Below, in pieces: positions 36,501 to 50,800 of a DNA stretch of 64,000 bases (positions are counted from its first letter, which is position 1; every line of letters starts with the position of its first letter). Origin of the DNA: Chrysaora quinquecirrha (Eukaryota; Cnidaria; Scyphozoa; Semaeostomeae; Pelagiidae). Location: contig JACTAT010000060.1 in NCBI GenBank assembly GCA_014526335.1, positions 6,924,898 to 6,988,897 of the forward strand, written 5' to 3'. The position numbers and the translations under genes are program-made. Under the pieces are notes generated by a model. That model saw nothing but the letters and a program-made list of their open reading frames with translations, did not search any database and had not been told where the DNA came from.

Positions 36501-39500
36501 GGGTCAGCTTATGGACAGTTTCAGACAGATGCAAAATACATTTCGGATGGCAAGTGAGTAACAAACACTGTTTTCTTCAATACGGTTGTCTTCTTCAATG
36601 TGAAAAACGTTTTTCTTCTATTAACCTTTTCAAAGAGGTTTGGGTAGCACGACTTTTTTCTGGAAAATGGTAAATAAACCGAGTAAGGGAATCCTCTCAA
36701 CGTGCAACGACCTTGTTTGTAGTCGCTCCGGGAGATGTACTGCAGCAGATTTTACTTCTAATTCATGAATAATGGAAGAATAAGAGAGAAAAGGAATCTG
36801 TGACGGTAAATGTTAAAAATATCTGTAGAAACTCGTGGAACAAGATGCAAGTAACTGATAAAAGGAAAATACTTGTTTAAATACCTTTCTGAGCAGATAA
36901 ACTAGGAGTCGAAAGCTTTTTTCACTTTAACTCCAATTTGAAGCGAAATTTGCTGCAATATCTCTCCTGAAACGACTGCAATTCTGATCTTTGAACGTGA
37001 AGAGCATTCCCTTGCTCAACATGTCTAATTTTCCAACTGGGGGCTGGAACCCCAGCCAAGATAACGTTACAGTGGGAGTGAAGGTCTCATAAATTCACGC
37101 TAAAACAACATTTCATGGGGGACCCCATGCTGTGGTATCGTGGTCTGTTCCAACAATTACCTCGTGGTGTCGTGAACGCAGTGAGGTCGGAGCTCGAGCA
37201 TCAGCCACTACAGCGTTACAGCTAGAATGAAAGTCTCGCATAAGTTCACTAAGTTTTCCTTGGTTCAATGAATGCACACTGGTTCTTAAGTGAAGGTCTT
37301 CTCCTGTCCTTTCCCGATAAGCGAAAATGAAATGAGCGAGTTTTCCTCTTTTGTAGGTATTATCCACAGAACGACGGTCTCTATATCATAACTGCTACAA
37401 TAAGATTCACAGCAGACAGTTTAATACAAGGAGCTATTTTCACACGAGCGCTGTCTGCAACAAGTTTAAACGGCAACATACTTGGCCTATATTCGAGGGT
37501 AACAAAGAACAACTTTGCAGAGGAAGTGACGTTGACCATTGGTGGTGTTATGCAGCTTTTAGCCAATCAACTACCTCTTTCGTTCTATATTTACATGCAA
37601 AATGCTGGCAATTATCAACTACTTGCTGGAAGTAGAATTTCTGTCAGCATGATACAAGCAAGGTATCCTGCGTTCCATGCCACTCTTAATGCTGAGGTAG
37701 GGAAATTTTATTGATTTTTACCCTCGGTTGAATTGCATCTTCTCAGTTAAATTCAATCTAGATAATTACGTAGGACGGGTTAACTTTGACTCATTGTGTA
37801 ATTCAATGAATGCTTATAAAAAACGCTGTCATTGATTCCATGATTATCACGAGGCCGGTGTAACGCCGTCGCCAAAGGATCAAACATCGTTTTTCAGATA
37901 GTTGAAATTGCTTGTTAAACAATGTTTCAACGATTTGCCACGTCACAAAACATTGATTGACATGTAAAATTTGCTGGGAAATGTTTTCGAATAAAATTCA
38001 AAAGCAGTATTTGCTTGACGTAAGCAAAAATTGTTTTACAAACAATGTTTAATAGTAAAACATTTTTAGTTTGACATGCAAGTTCAAATGTTTGGCTAAC
38101 AATGTTTGTACGTTCGACCACATCACAAAACAATGCTTGACAAGTACAATTTGCTGAGCAATATTATAAGAGGTTCAAAAAATTTGCTATCAAAAAGCGA
38201 AAAATGTTTGAAAAGCAATGTTTTGTGGCGTGGCAAAACGGTAAAGCATTTTGTTTCATTTTGTTTGCTTGATGCAAATTTAAAATGTTTGATCGTTTGA
38301 ACCAGGGCCTAGCACTATCTTTTTCTGTGATGAGATTTTGACATGTTTACGATAGTAAGCCATTTCTTAACCGCTGAACTTCCATAATTTTTGTTTCAGC
38401 TTCCTCAAACCTCCAACAACGCTTGGATCGAAGTAACTTCATGGCAGACGGACAAAGCCGAAGGCTCATTCTCCCAAACCGACGGCTTATCAAATTCAGC
38501 TGGTCGCTATACCGCAGACATTTCTGGAATTTATCACATATCAAGTAATATCATTTTCAACAGCCAATCAAGTTTCATTTCATTGTTAATATCAACCAAT
38601 GGAGGCCAGTCTAAGAGGAGTTCTTTGTTCTCAACAAAAGGGAATCCAGCTGGAAAGGATACACTAAGCGTCAGCGGATCTTTACGGCTGTCGAAAGGTC
38701 TGTATTCGTTTTGTTTGTTCGTTAAGGAAGCTGTTATATGAAATGAGCCCCCCTTTATATTAAGCCCCCTGTATAATCCATAACCCTACTAAACCTAACT
38801 CAGAATTTCTTTATTCAATTTCTTAACCTGAACTAACCCATTTTGTTGGTTTGTAAAATTCCCAAAGTTCAACTATCTTATCTAGAATCTTTGCTAAGAA
38901 AAGTTGGAAAACTATGAAGGTGTTGAAATAATTTCTTTAACGAGCCCTTCTGCTGCCCCTATACTGTACATTGTTGATGGAATCATCGTTAGTCAGTTGC
39001 ACCAACCTTGAATTCATTGGGAGTACATCGCATTGAGAAGCTCAGTTGCCGAAAGGCATAGCGAAATTATTTTGAACTTGAATACCATGTTTGCTGTTAT
39101 AGAGCTGTTTTGTGCAATTAAAATCTGAACGACTAGCGTTACTCCAAAGGCTTCCAGTCGCTTGTCGCACCACAGTTTGATATGAAAATCGTTGATGAAA
39201 TTAGTTAGTTCATCAGTTAGGCCCTGACCTAATGATCAAGCATTTTTGTCAAACATATTTGCATGCGGAGCGAATGTTGTACCGTTTGGCAGCTTTGAAA
39301 CTTGTTGCTTCAAGCAAAATTGTTTTTTAACTATCTTGAACTTTGTCACGGCAATAACTCAAACAAAATCTGCTTCTCAAGCAATGTTTTATGACGTGGC
39401 CAAACGTTCAAACATTGCATGTTGAACTAATTTCAAATGTTTTACAAACAATGTTTGATCGTTTGGCCAGGGCCTCCTCTCGTGAATTCCTACAATTTCT

Positions 39501-42500
39501 CTTGGCTATTTCCTTTGCATTCATATTGACATTCAACTTTTTCATCAATAGGTGACTTTATATCTGTTATGGTTAAGGCATCTGGTACATCGTCCTGGTC
39601 TGTTGGTGACAAAAGCAGTTTTTCTATCGCTTATCTTGGTCTGCCGTTCTCCGTTCCGGGTTTCTCTGCAGTCCTGGCTTCAACCCAAACATACACCACC
39701 GACACGTGGCATCAAGTCAAAGGCTTACTCGGAATTAGCTCGTCTGGTCCGCTTTTTAACTATGGTGGGGGACTAGATTTGGCTGAGTGCAAATATACTG
39801 TACCAGATTCAGGGATGTATATCGTCAGTGCGAATCTGAAGCTAAAAAGAGCAACGACCATTGGTTCAGAATTCACTGCGAATGTAGCCATTGATGATAA
39901 CCCAGGGACAAGTCAATATCTCAATGGTTTGAATGATTTTGTGGCAAGAACTGTTAGTCTTGGTAGCGAGTAAGTTGAAATATTTTTGAGTATTTTCCAA
40001 AACCAGGTTTTGAGACATCCTTCAGTCTGTCTTTCGTGGTTGAAATCTTGCAGCTTCTGTCGTGATCAAACTGACCTTTGTGCAATTTTCTGTCGTCCAA
40101 AATCTGGTCGAAAATACACAATTTCAATTAAGATCCTCGTGTCCAAAATTAAAAAATTTTGTTCGTACAAAAGTTTTGACCCCTGATTCAGACTGGGCAC
40201 TTTAACTTTATTGCTAAGTAAGGAAAATTTTCTTACTCCTAGCCCTTACAATGTTGATTTTATAGCGACAAACGGATAGATTTATAAGGATTTGACTGTG
40301 GAAAATCGTTATTTTTCTTGATCTTAATTTCGTTTTCAAAATATATGAGAGATTGATACGATGACTTAGCCTCACTCGCCAATAGATGAACGACCTGGCC
40401 AGACTACAGAAGCACTAGAGCCCTGGTGAACCCTTGTGAGTCCTCGTCCTCTCGGGTCACTCACATTAAAAGCCCATGTTTATCCGCAGTGGGGATTTCA
40501 AGAACTTAAGAAGGGGATTCAGCATAAGGGAGACCGGAAAACAGAATATATGATGAGCAATAACCTGTTGCCATTTAGCTACCTAAGTTTGTAGAGTATT
40601 AGAGTTGAGTAAGCAAGACTTGGCAGGCTCGAGATCTGTTGTTGTCTATCGTGTTCTCTCAAAAATTGCCTCTGGAATATAAGGTGATACAACTAAAGCA
40701 AACGTTTCAATTTTTCAGAGACTACTATTCGTTGAACATCGCTGGAGTGGTGAAACTATCCGCCAGACAAAATCTAACCCTTTGGGTGAAATCAAAAGGA
40801 GGTGGCACGTGGGATTTAAGCGAGGACAGCAGTTTCTCCGTTGTATTACTTCATGTAGACAACGATTTTCAAGCGTCTGGTTTCCAAGCTGCCTTGAACC
40901 CTCTGATATCGCAGAGTGTTGTTGGTGCCACAAAGTACAAACTTATACGTTACTGGGTAACTACTAGATCTGGCTCTGCAAAAGGCTTATTCAGTTTAGG
41001 TACTTTAATTAAATATATTTTATATCATCTTTAATGAACCTTTTTCATTCCATGAGTGTGCGTGACACTTTGGACACCACTGAAATAGACACATTGGACT
41101 TAATCAATCATTTTGTAACAATAAAAATAACAATATAAATAACAATAAAAATAACAATAGCAATAATAATAATTACAATTACAATTACAATTACAATTAC
41201 AATTACAATTACAATTACAATTACAATTACAATAACAATAACAATAACAATAACAATAACAATAACAATAACAATAACAATAACAATTATAACAATAACA
41301 ATAACAATTACAATAACAATTACAATAACAATAACAATAACAATAACAATAACAATAACAATTATAACAATTACAATTACAATTAAAATTTACAATTACA
41401 ATTATAATAACAATAACAATAACAATAACGATAACGATGACAATTTTAACAGTTGCAATTACAATTACAATTACAATTACAATTACAATTTTCTGCTCGC
41501 TTTCTGTTACATTGAATAAATATTTTTATAGGTTCTCTAATCAATTCTGTCTCCTTTTATAGACAAATATCAAGACTTGGGGGCGTCCAGTGGCACTGTA
41601 ACCATCCGGGAATCTGGCCTGTATTTTGTTAGTGCAGTCATAACACTGAAGGATGCAATTGGAAAATTTGAAATCGGTACTTTTAATTTAAAGTCTTGCT
41701 TTTCGATGTATCAGCAGATGTTAAATTTCAAAATTAAATTATTGTTTAATTTTGCTGTCTTCAGTCTCCAATTTTACTGATTTTTCAGGTGTACACCTTC
41801 AAGGTCGTTTGGCTGGTTTATATTCGTTGGTCGACTCCTCTAAACTGGATAGATATACCATGAAGTCTTTTGGTATCCTCTATGTTGGTGCTTCTCACAC
41901 TTTGTCAATAAGAGTAAGCTTACTTTTCCATTTTTTTTAATCGTATTGAGATTTACGAGTGGAGAGCATGTAAAGTGTGTGTGGAATATAAAAAATGTTT
42001 CACGTACAACGTTTGTGCAACCATGGTGCAACTAGCGATCCTCGTACGATTTCTGTACAACTAGTGATTCATGTAGAATTTTCTGTACAACTTTTTCCAC
42101 AACGCTCACAGTGTCTTTGCATACCACAGCATTCTAGGATAGGGTGGAGTTTAAACCTTCTTGAAAGACTGCCTGTAGAATTGTTGTAATGTGTGACATG
42201 GCTAATCTGGTTTTATTCGTGCAATTTTTCGCCCTTTCATCGTTAAGTGTGACTTTAATTTCTCATAGAAGCCATATATGCATGATAAAACTTGGATTTC
42301 AACTCTTGTTTTAGGTCCAGGCACCGTCAAAACAGAACTGGGAGCAAGACGTACTCTATTGTGGACTATCGTTTGTTAAAATTGCACCCTTCGTGATGCC
42401 TTCTACTCTGTCTGCTGGAATTCTACCACAGCAATCACTTATCTTTGAAAAGAGGTTAGTTAGAGTACTTTTTTCAGTTTGCCATTTAAGTAATATGTTC

Positions 42501-44775
42501 CTCTCTTCATGCATATTTCGTCTTCTCCATCTTCTTCACCTTCATTTTATTCTTCTTCTTCTTCTCTTTTCCAAAAACATTGCACAACAAAATTTGCTTA
42601 TTTTTGCTCTCAAAACAGTATTTTGTAACATTGCCAAAGGCTCCAACATTGCTTGATAAGCAAGTTTCAAATGTTTGAGAAAAAATGTTTGATCGTTTGG
42701 CCAGGACCTTACATTGCCATCAATCATAAAACTATGATTTGTTAAATAGGCCAAATAAACGCAAGATCCTAAACAGATTTAGTTTAAGACGGTTAATTTG
42801 AAAGTGTGGAAGATAATGACTGAGAGCTGTTTTCGTTTTAGAAATTGGACAAGAATAAGTAACTGGGCATCTGCTGAAACTCCGGTCCAATATCTCAGTG
42901 GATCCGGATTCTCAAAAGCTCCGGAATTTTCACAGTGCCGAGAAACGGAATCTTCATCGTCAGCTGTTATCTTGTAACTGAAACAAACGACAAAAGCCCG
43001 ACAGTTAACATGAAGATCGGTCTTAATCCGGATCTTTCCAATACCTTTACTCCGGTCGTCAGCAGCGGACTATCAACAACCAATTCTCGCTGCAATAAAA
43101 GTTGTGTGTTGCATGTCAATGGTGTTATGTTGCTGAAAAAATCAGACAAGCTAGCTGTTTACGTTCAATCAAATGATACAACATCATTGCAGATATCCAA
43201 CTCAAGTATGCTATCGATTATATTCATTTCAGAGTCAGAGCCTTTACCTAATGGCATGCTAGGTCAACTCAGCTCACAACAACCTATCAAAGTCAAAGGA
43301 AACAAGCAAGTTACAAGCTGGCAGTTAATTCCCGCATCAGGAAACTTCTTCGGGTCGACTGGTAATATGGATAGTTTTTATGTCCAGGCAACCGGAATTT
43401 ATTTCGTCTCCATTAACATGAGATTTGATCAGCTCCAAGGACTTGCAAAAGCGTTCACCTCGCTTGTTAATATCCCAGCTATTACTGCAGTACATAAAGA
43501 AAACACCGACAATCCATTTGTTTTAACCGTTAGCGGATGCATGAAAATCACGTCCGGCTCGTACTATACCGTGACTGTCTACTCAGAAACCGACACTGGT
43601 TATATGATTCTCCCAGACTCAATAAAGTCGAGTGTGTATCTCGGAACTGTAGCTGATGTTATAGGCTTCACTGCTGCTCAAAGTTCGAGTAACACAGTAA
43701 ATATTCCGGCGAATACGGATTACTACATCCACGGCTGGTCAATATTAGGAAAAGACTGGCTTTTCGAATCTGGATCAGGATTTGCAGACCGGAGATCATT
43801 TATCGCACCCAGGTCCGGTGTTTATTATCTGTCGTCACATATAATAATCTCAACGGCTGTTAATTCGTCTTCAGTCCTACTGAGCCTTGGGGTAGAAAAG
43901 GATGGGTTTATGCGACAAGAAAATGGACTGCAGACAAGTGTGGTACTGAATGGAGCTGTTACAACTACATTGGTTCTTGCAGGGAGTAGCTACCTAGAGA
44001 AGTGGTCTCAAGTCAAACTTGTTATGCGTTCATCCGCTACAGTCTCAGTTGAAATCAATATTGATTCTACATTCTCTATTGTCAAGCTAGGTAAGAATTT
44101 TATTTTTGATATTTTGAGATATATTTTAGGACTTTTCACCATGGCATACTCTCTTAATTTACTTGGGAATCTAGCTGTTTCTATTCAAGTGTAGCAATAG
44201 CAAATAATACTTTACCTTTTTAGATCAAGATGTTGGCCTACAAAGGTGTACTGACAATGGACCAAGAATCATTGGCCATTTGAATCCAGATGAGTTGAGA
44301 ACTAGTTACAAGAAATCTGTTAGCTGGCAATGCAAAGCAGTTGGACCATCTGTAACTTATGGATGGAGGAAAGATTATGCTGTAAGCATTTATGTGTTTG
44401 TTCTTGGTTATTGATTCGTTTCTATTCATATATTCCACCTTTTCTTCTTCTTTTTCTCATTATCTCTTTCTTTCGACTTCTTTTCCTACTCTTCCTTTCT
44501 TCTTCTTCTTTCTTGTCCTCTTCGTGTTCTTCTTCTTCCTCCTATTTTCTTCTTCTTCTTTCTTGTTCTTTTTGTTCTTGTTTTTCCACCTATTCTTCTT
44601 CTTCTTCTTCTTTTTCTTCTTCTTCTTCTTCTTCTTCTTCTTCTTCTTCTTCTTCTTCTTCTTCTTTTTCTTTTTTTCTTTTCTTCTTTCTTCTTCTTTC
44701 TTCTTTTTTTTTCTTTTTCTTCTTCTTCTTCTTCTTCTTCTTCTTCTTTTTTGTTCTTCTTCTTCTTCTTCTTCT

Positions 44776-44808
<33 letters not shown>

Positions 44809-47800
44809 CCTTCCTTTTCTTCTTTTTCCTCATCTTCTTCTTCTTCCTCGTCCTCTTCTTCTTTTTCTTCTCCTTATTTTTTCCTTTTCTTTTTTCTTTC
44901 TTCTTCTTTCTTCCTTCTTTGCATTATCTTCTTCTTAGATTTTCTTCTTCGCTTTTCTTCTTCTTTTTATTCTATTTTTGTTTCTCTTGATATAATTCTC
45001 ATTTTTCTACATATTAGCATTTTCAAAAATATCCTTTGGCGTATGGGTGTTCCCTCATATTCGACGTCATTATTTTCATCTTCTGATTCTTTTTTTTTCT
45101 TCTTCTAATTATATTCTACTTGTTTCTTCTTTATCCTCCAAGTTATTGTTGTTTTCCTTTTTTTCTTCATCTTCTCGTTCTTTAGATTCCTCTTTCCTAT
45201 GTTAAATCTTCTTTTTATTTTAGCTAATCTTCATTGTATTTCTCGAATTTATTGCTTTAATAGCTTTTATACTGACATTTGTTCTTTGCTTGCAGACGAT
45301 TCCTGGTCAATCATTGTCAACATTCAGCATAAGCAGCACACAAGTCTCTGATACCGGTGAATATGTATGCACTGCAGCATATAATGGCATTCGAGTGAGC
45401 TCTAATATAGCCAAGTTAACAGTATTTGGTGAGTCATGTGAAATCATTTTACTTTATATTATTTACACCCCATTTCCACAAGACTGCTTCATCAGTTCCC
45501 TTAGATTGGTTCCATTTTAGTATGAATAGGCCTTGCTTTCCCGCGGCTCCGATCCAAAATACGGAACTGTTCTCGAAATAGTACAAATAGGCCTTGCAAT
45601 CACTCCGGACTAGATGGATCTGTATTGTTATCCGGATAATAACGGCTATCCCTATTAGTTTAGGAACGATTTTGAAGATGTCCTTTAACATTACGAACTG
45701 CACGAGACCTAAACCGGGCCGGTCCCAGATGGGAGCACTATTCACAGTGTTCCCCAAACCATACGGACCTACCCGGTTTTTGCAAGCTTTCTACCTGTAC
45801 AAGTGATGAGGGAGCAGTTCCATTTTGAACCAGTTCTGTGTAAAGTCGGTCTTCGGCGTTGGTCGGCGTTTGTCAAACATTTGAAATTTGCTTGACAAGC
45901 AAATGTTTCACTGTTTGGCCATAAACATGTTTTGCTTACGTAAAAAAAACATCTCGCAGCGAATTCTTGTTGTCAATGTTTGATCTCTGCCAGGACCTTA
46001 GTTTTCCACAGTTAGCAGGCTTTAATATGAATTTTCTGATAGGCAGAATAACGGAACTTTAAGCCAAAGTTAAAATCTATGTTCAAAAAAACTTTAGTGT
46101 TTTGGTCAATAATTCCTAAAAGTCCTTTACAGTAACTTATCGTTGCTTTCTTTCTTTTAGACCCAATACCTGTATTCCTGAATCCATCCGAAGATTATAA
46201 CCTGAACGCTACAGAGAATGGAGTAGCAAAACTGGGATTGCTCAATGTCTTAGTCAGAGCCAGGAGTCTTGGAAATGCCTATGCTCAAATGTCATTTCAA
46301 ATTATTTCAGGTGAATCTATATGATATTTGTTTATAGAAATAATCAACCCCGAAATTTTTTAGCTTTCTGTCATAAGCATAAATTTGTTTGGAAATACTG
46401 AGGCTATCTATTTATTGTCAATAAATGTAATTAATGTTGCTCTAACAAGTAAAAATAGCTTGCGCTGCAGAGTATGGTGAAAATGAAAGTGAAGGTTAAG
46501 ATGAAGGTGAAGGTGCAATGGTGTTTTAGCGCCAGTCGCTAGGATATCATTAGTAGGTTAACTAATCGAGACCTCGACCCTGGTTGTGACTGTACCGTGG
46601 CTGGGCTCGAACCCTGACCATACTGAGCTTCTGACACCACGAGTCAGCTGGATTACACCAAGACGCCACAGCACCTTCAAGTTAAGTGATTGATTCAGTG
46701 CCCTAGTCGCTAGGATCTCAGAAGCGAACTAACAAGATCTGGACCCTGGCTGTGACTCTACCGTGGCTAGGCCTCGGTCCCCATCGTCGCTTATCTCTTG
46801 ACAGCGTGATCAGCTGGATTATACACGATACTACACCACCTTCTGCTGTAAGCCTTTTGAAAGAGCGATGTGCTCCATTGGTCAAATCCAGAAAGGGCCT
46901 TGCAAGTTCCAAGAGGCTATATAAGCTTTGCAGACTATTCCCAGTAAAACTCGTAAGCTAAAAGTTTTTCATGAACTCATTAACTAAAAGTTTTTCATGA
47001 ACTCATTAACTGAAAGTTTCATTTATCCTATTTTTTGTGTCTATTGTTGATCTAGTAATTCTTATACTCAGTTTTCTATCTGCTACTCTTTCCAACAGGT
47101 AACGTGAATGAAACGTTTTCTCTGAGCACTACAAAATCTGACACGGGATTCACCTTGATTCGAAATGTTGCTTTGGATAGAGAAACAATCTCGCATTATT
47201 CAATTGTTGTTCAAGCGACGAATTTAGAAGCATTTTCAGTTACAACCCAAACAATCAACATCACTGTGACAGATCTCAACGACAACTCCCTGTTTTCACA
47301 CAGAAGATATACAGAGCATCTATCTACGAGAATACTACAATTGGGACTACGGTCATCAGAGTCCTGGCTACAGACAGAGATATAGGGGACAATGCGAGGA
47401 TTAAGTACTGGTTTATACCCAGCTTAGCCAAGAATGTGTTTGCTATTGACCCAGACACTGGGTATGTCACTCTACAAGGGCCTATTGACAGAGAAACTAG
47501 AGATCTATATGTGATATTCGTCAAAGCGTATGACCCGCAGTTTTCTGTATATTCAGAATTATCAATAAGTATTCTGGATGTCAACGAGCACGCACCGGTT
47601 TTAATCCTGAGACCTACGCGATTAATGTATCTGAGACTGCGTTGCCGGGCTCGTCGCTGATATCGCTTAGTGCGACAGACAGAGATACCGGCGATAATGC
47701 CGATTTGGTGTACAATATCACCAGTGGTGACCCTCTTGGGATGTTTAGAATCACGAAATACGGGACAATACAAAATCAGCTAAAACTCGATTATGAGAAA

Positions 47801-50800
47801 AACACAAGCTTTTATTTGACTGTGTCAGTGAGAGACAATGGCCAGCCTCCTATCTATGCAAACACAACAGCCTCGGTTACAATCTACGTTACAGATGCCA
47901 ATGATAATAGTCCGACCTTTGATAAAAAGAATTACGTCTTGAATGTTTTTGAAAATGCTACAGTTGGTGACTTAATTTGTTATGTACATGCGAAGGATTT
48001 GGATGCCCCTGGACAGCCAGGTTAGTCATATTTTATCATTATTTAACATATTTAATAATGCATGCATTATCGTGTAACATCATGAAGGTTGTCATGCTTT
48101 CAAGGTTTTTTTGGTATTATCGTTTTTAGGCTAAGATTTTAGGAATTTTATGAAAAACTGCCGTCTGTGATTTGAATTACCATGTAAAATGGCGGTTCCA
48201 ATTGAAAATTAATTTGGACGTTAAAGAACCACCAAGGACGTAAAAACCCTCTAGCAGTGACCACCCTCAGTGGCAGTGAAGAGGTTGGTCTGGCGTTGAT
48301 GTCCCCAAAATGATAGCTGAGGGAATGGGACCTAAAAATTAGCCACATCAGCCAGAAGTAGAAATGGATTATTCCATAATTCACAAGCTACATACAAAAA
48401 TATGCTGGATTTCAAACTCTGAATATTCCGCTTAGCTATAAATCCTCAATGAAATTTCTAGTAGGCACCAAACAGACTCAGGTTCTCATTCAAACACAGT
48501 GCCTTTTGATTTGAAAATTAATTCGGACGTTAAAGAACCACTAAGGACGTAAAAACCCTCTAGCAGTGACCACCCTCAGTGTCAGTGAAGAGGTCGGTCT
48601 GGCGTTGATGTCCCAAAAATGATAGCTGAGGGAATGGGACCTAAAAGTTATCCACATCAGCCAGCAGTAGAAATGGAATATTCCACAATTCACCAACTAC
48701 ATACACAAATGTGCTGGGACTCAAACTTGGGACCTCATTCTCAAACGACTATCGAATTTTTCACCGAGCTAAAATCCTCAATCAAATTTTTAGTAGGCAC
48801 CAAACAGCCTCAGGTTCTCATTCAAACACATTGCCTTTTGATTTCAGGCATTTTAGTCTACTTCGATGCCAGACTAATTTCATTGTTATTTTTCTAGAGA
48901 GTATGGTTTCCTATAGCTTAGAAGGCAGTGCAGAGCTCAGCAGAATGTTTGTCTTGAACTCAACAACTGGAGCAATAGTCCTGAATGCGACTTTGGATTT
49001 TGAAAAAACGTCATCATACAGATTTACAGTTGTGGCACAAGATGCGGGAGCTCCTTCTCTGAAAGACAAGTCTCAAGTCACAGTGAACATTGTTGATGTT
49101 AATGACAACAGACCTGAATTTGCAGTGTCGAAATTTGTTGTCAATGTAACTGAATCATCACAGATAAATCGAAATGTTTTCATAGCTGTTGCCACTGATG
49201 AGGATTCTGGACTAAATGCAGCTCTGAGATATTCGTTGGTCTCGGGTGATATTGGGAACACTTTTACAATCGATCCTGTGTCGGGTGAGTCTTCTTTTTA
49301 TTTGATTTGATTTGACCTGACCTGACCTGACCTGACCTGACCTGACCTGACCTGACCTGACCTGACCTGACCTGACCTGATCTGAATTGATTTGACTTGA
49401 CTTGATTTGAACTGACTTGACCTGGATTCAGGCTTGGCTTGACCCAGCCTGACCTGGCCTTACCTGACCTGACCTGACCTGACCTGGTCTGACATAACCT
49501 GACCTGACCTGACCTGACCAGAGCTGACTTGATTTGATTTGACTTCACTTGAACTGACCTGATCTGGGTTTGCATGACTTGATCCAACCTGACCTGACCT
49601 GACCTGACCTGACCTGACTTGACTTGACCTGACTTGTCAAGTTACTTAGTGCTTTGTATTCCCTTTCAGGAATGGTCATAGCAATGAAGCCACTGGATCA
49701 CGAGAGAGACCCCCAATACAACCTCGTTATCAACTGCCAGGATATGGGAGATCCCCAGCTGACATCGAAGAATACCCTACAGTTACAAGTGAATGTTTTA
49801 GACGAAAATGACAATTCTCCGAGATTAAGTCGTCAGGACTATACAGCAAATGTAAAAGAAGACCTTCCAATAGGATCAACAATATTATTTGTCAATATCA
49901 CAGACCCTGATGCTGGCGCAAACGGAATGTTTAATTTGAGCATCATCGAGGCTTCGGCACGTACAATGTTCGAATACAACCCTGTATCCTGTGCTTTGAC
50001 GCTGAAAAAAACTGGATTACGAAAAAGTTAAATCATATCATTTTACAGTAATTGCTAAAGATTTTGGGACGCCTCTCTGGAGAAATCTGCTGAGGTTTGT
50101 ATTTTTATTTTCCTTTCTTGACATCTCTTACATTTAGGTAAAGATTTTCAGTACCTGAGTTTCTTAAAATGTTGGTAATCTGATAGTCTACGTTTCTTAT
50201 AAGAAGTTTCTTATGAGAGATGTTAGGTGTTTACACCTTTCTTTCAATATCCAACTGGACTTTGTCCAGCCCATGAAGGTGCTAAAATTTGGGACATCTC
50301 GGCCTCCAAAATTGCTTAAGTTGCTTGACATTTTTATACCTAATTACTCCTGACTTCGTTTCGAATCATCAACTATTAGGCCTTTAAGACCAGACATTTG
50401 TGAGACAGTAAGTGGAAAAACCATACCCAAAGGCTGTTATATATTTCCATAGCATATATATATATATATATTGAAACGAATGCTGCAGCGTGGTTGTTTG
50501 ATTTGTCAGTTGCTTGCAGTATTTCAATTGAGCCCTGAAGTTGCTTAATGTTCCGGTCAATCCAGCCCTAGTTGCTTATTGAGCAGCTGCTTATTAACGA
50601 AAAAAGTGTACAGTTTACAATTCGTACATTTGTTTTAAATCTTTCCTCTAGATTAAGATCAAAGTTGAGAATGTCAATGATAATGCACCGAAATTCCAGC
50701 AGTCTGTTTACAGCAGCCAAATACCGGACATGGTCTTGGAAAATGTCACTGTTTATCAGATGATAGCTGCAGATCCGGACGTTGGACCGGGTGGCCGGAT

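Noticed and set aside
44330..45108. Frames of 200-240 codons rich in Ser, Phe and Leu, and an antisense Lys/Arg frame
   Set aside because: They lie in the polypyrimidine intron between the exons ending at 44381 and starting at 45296; only the first 17 or so codons overlap real coding sequence.
49264..49587. Minus-strand frame with repeated QVRSGQVRSG
   Set aside because: Translation of the (GACCT)n pentanucleotide array in an intron.
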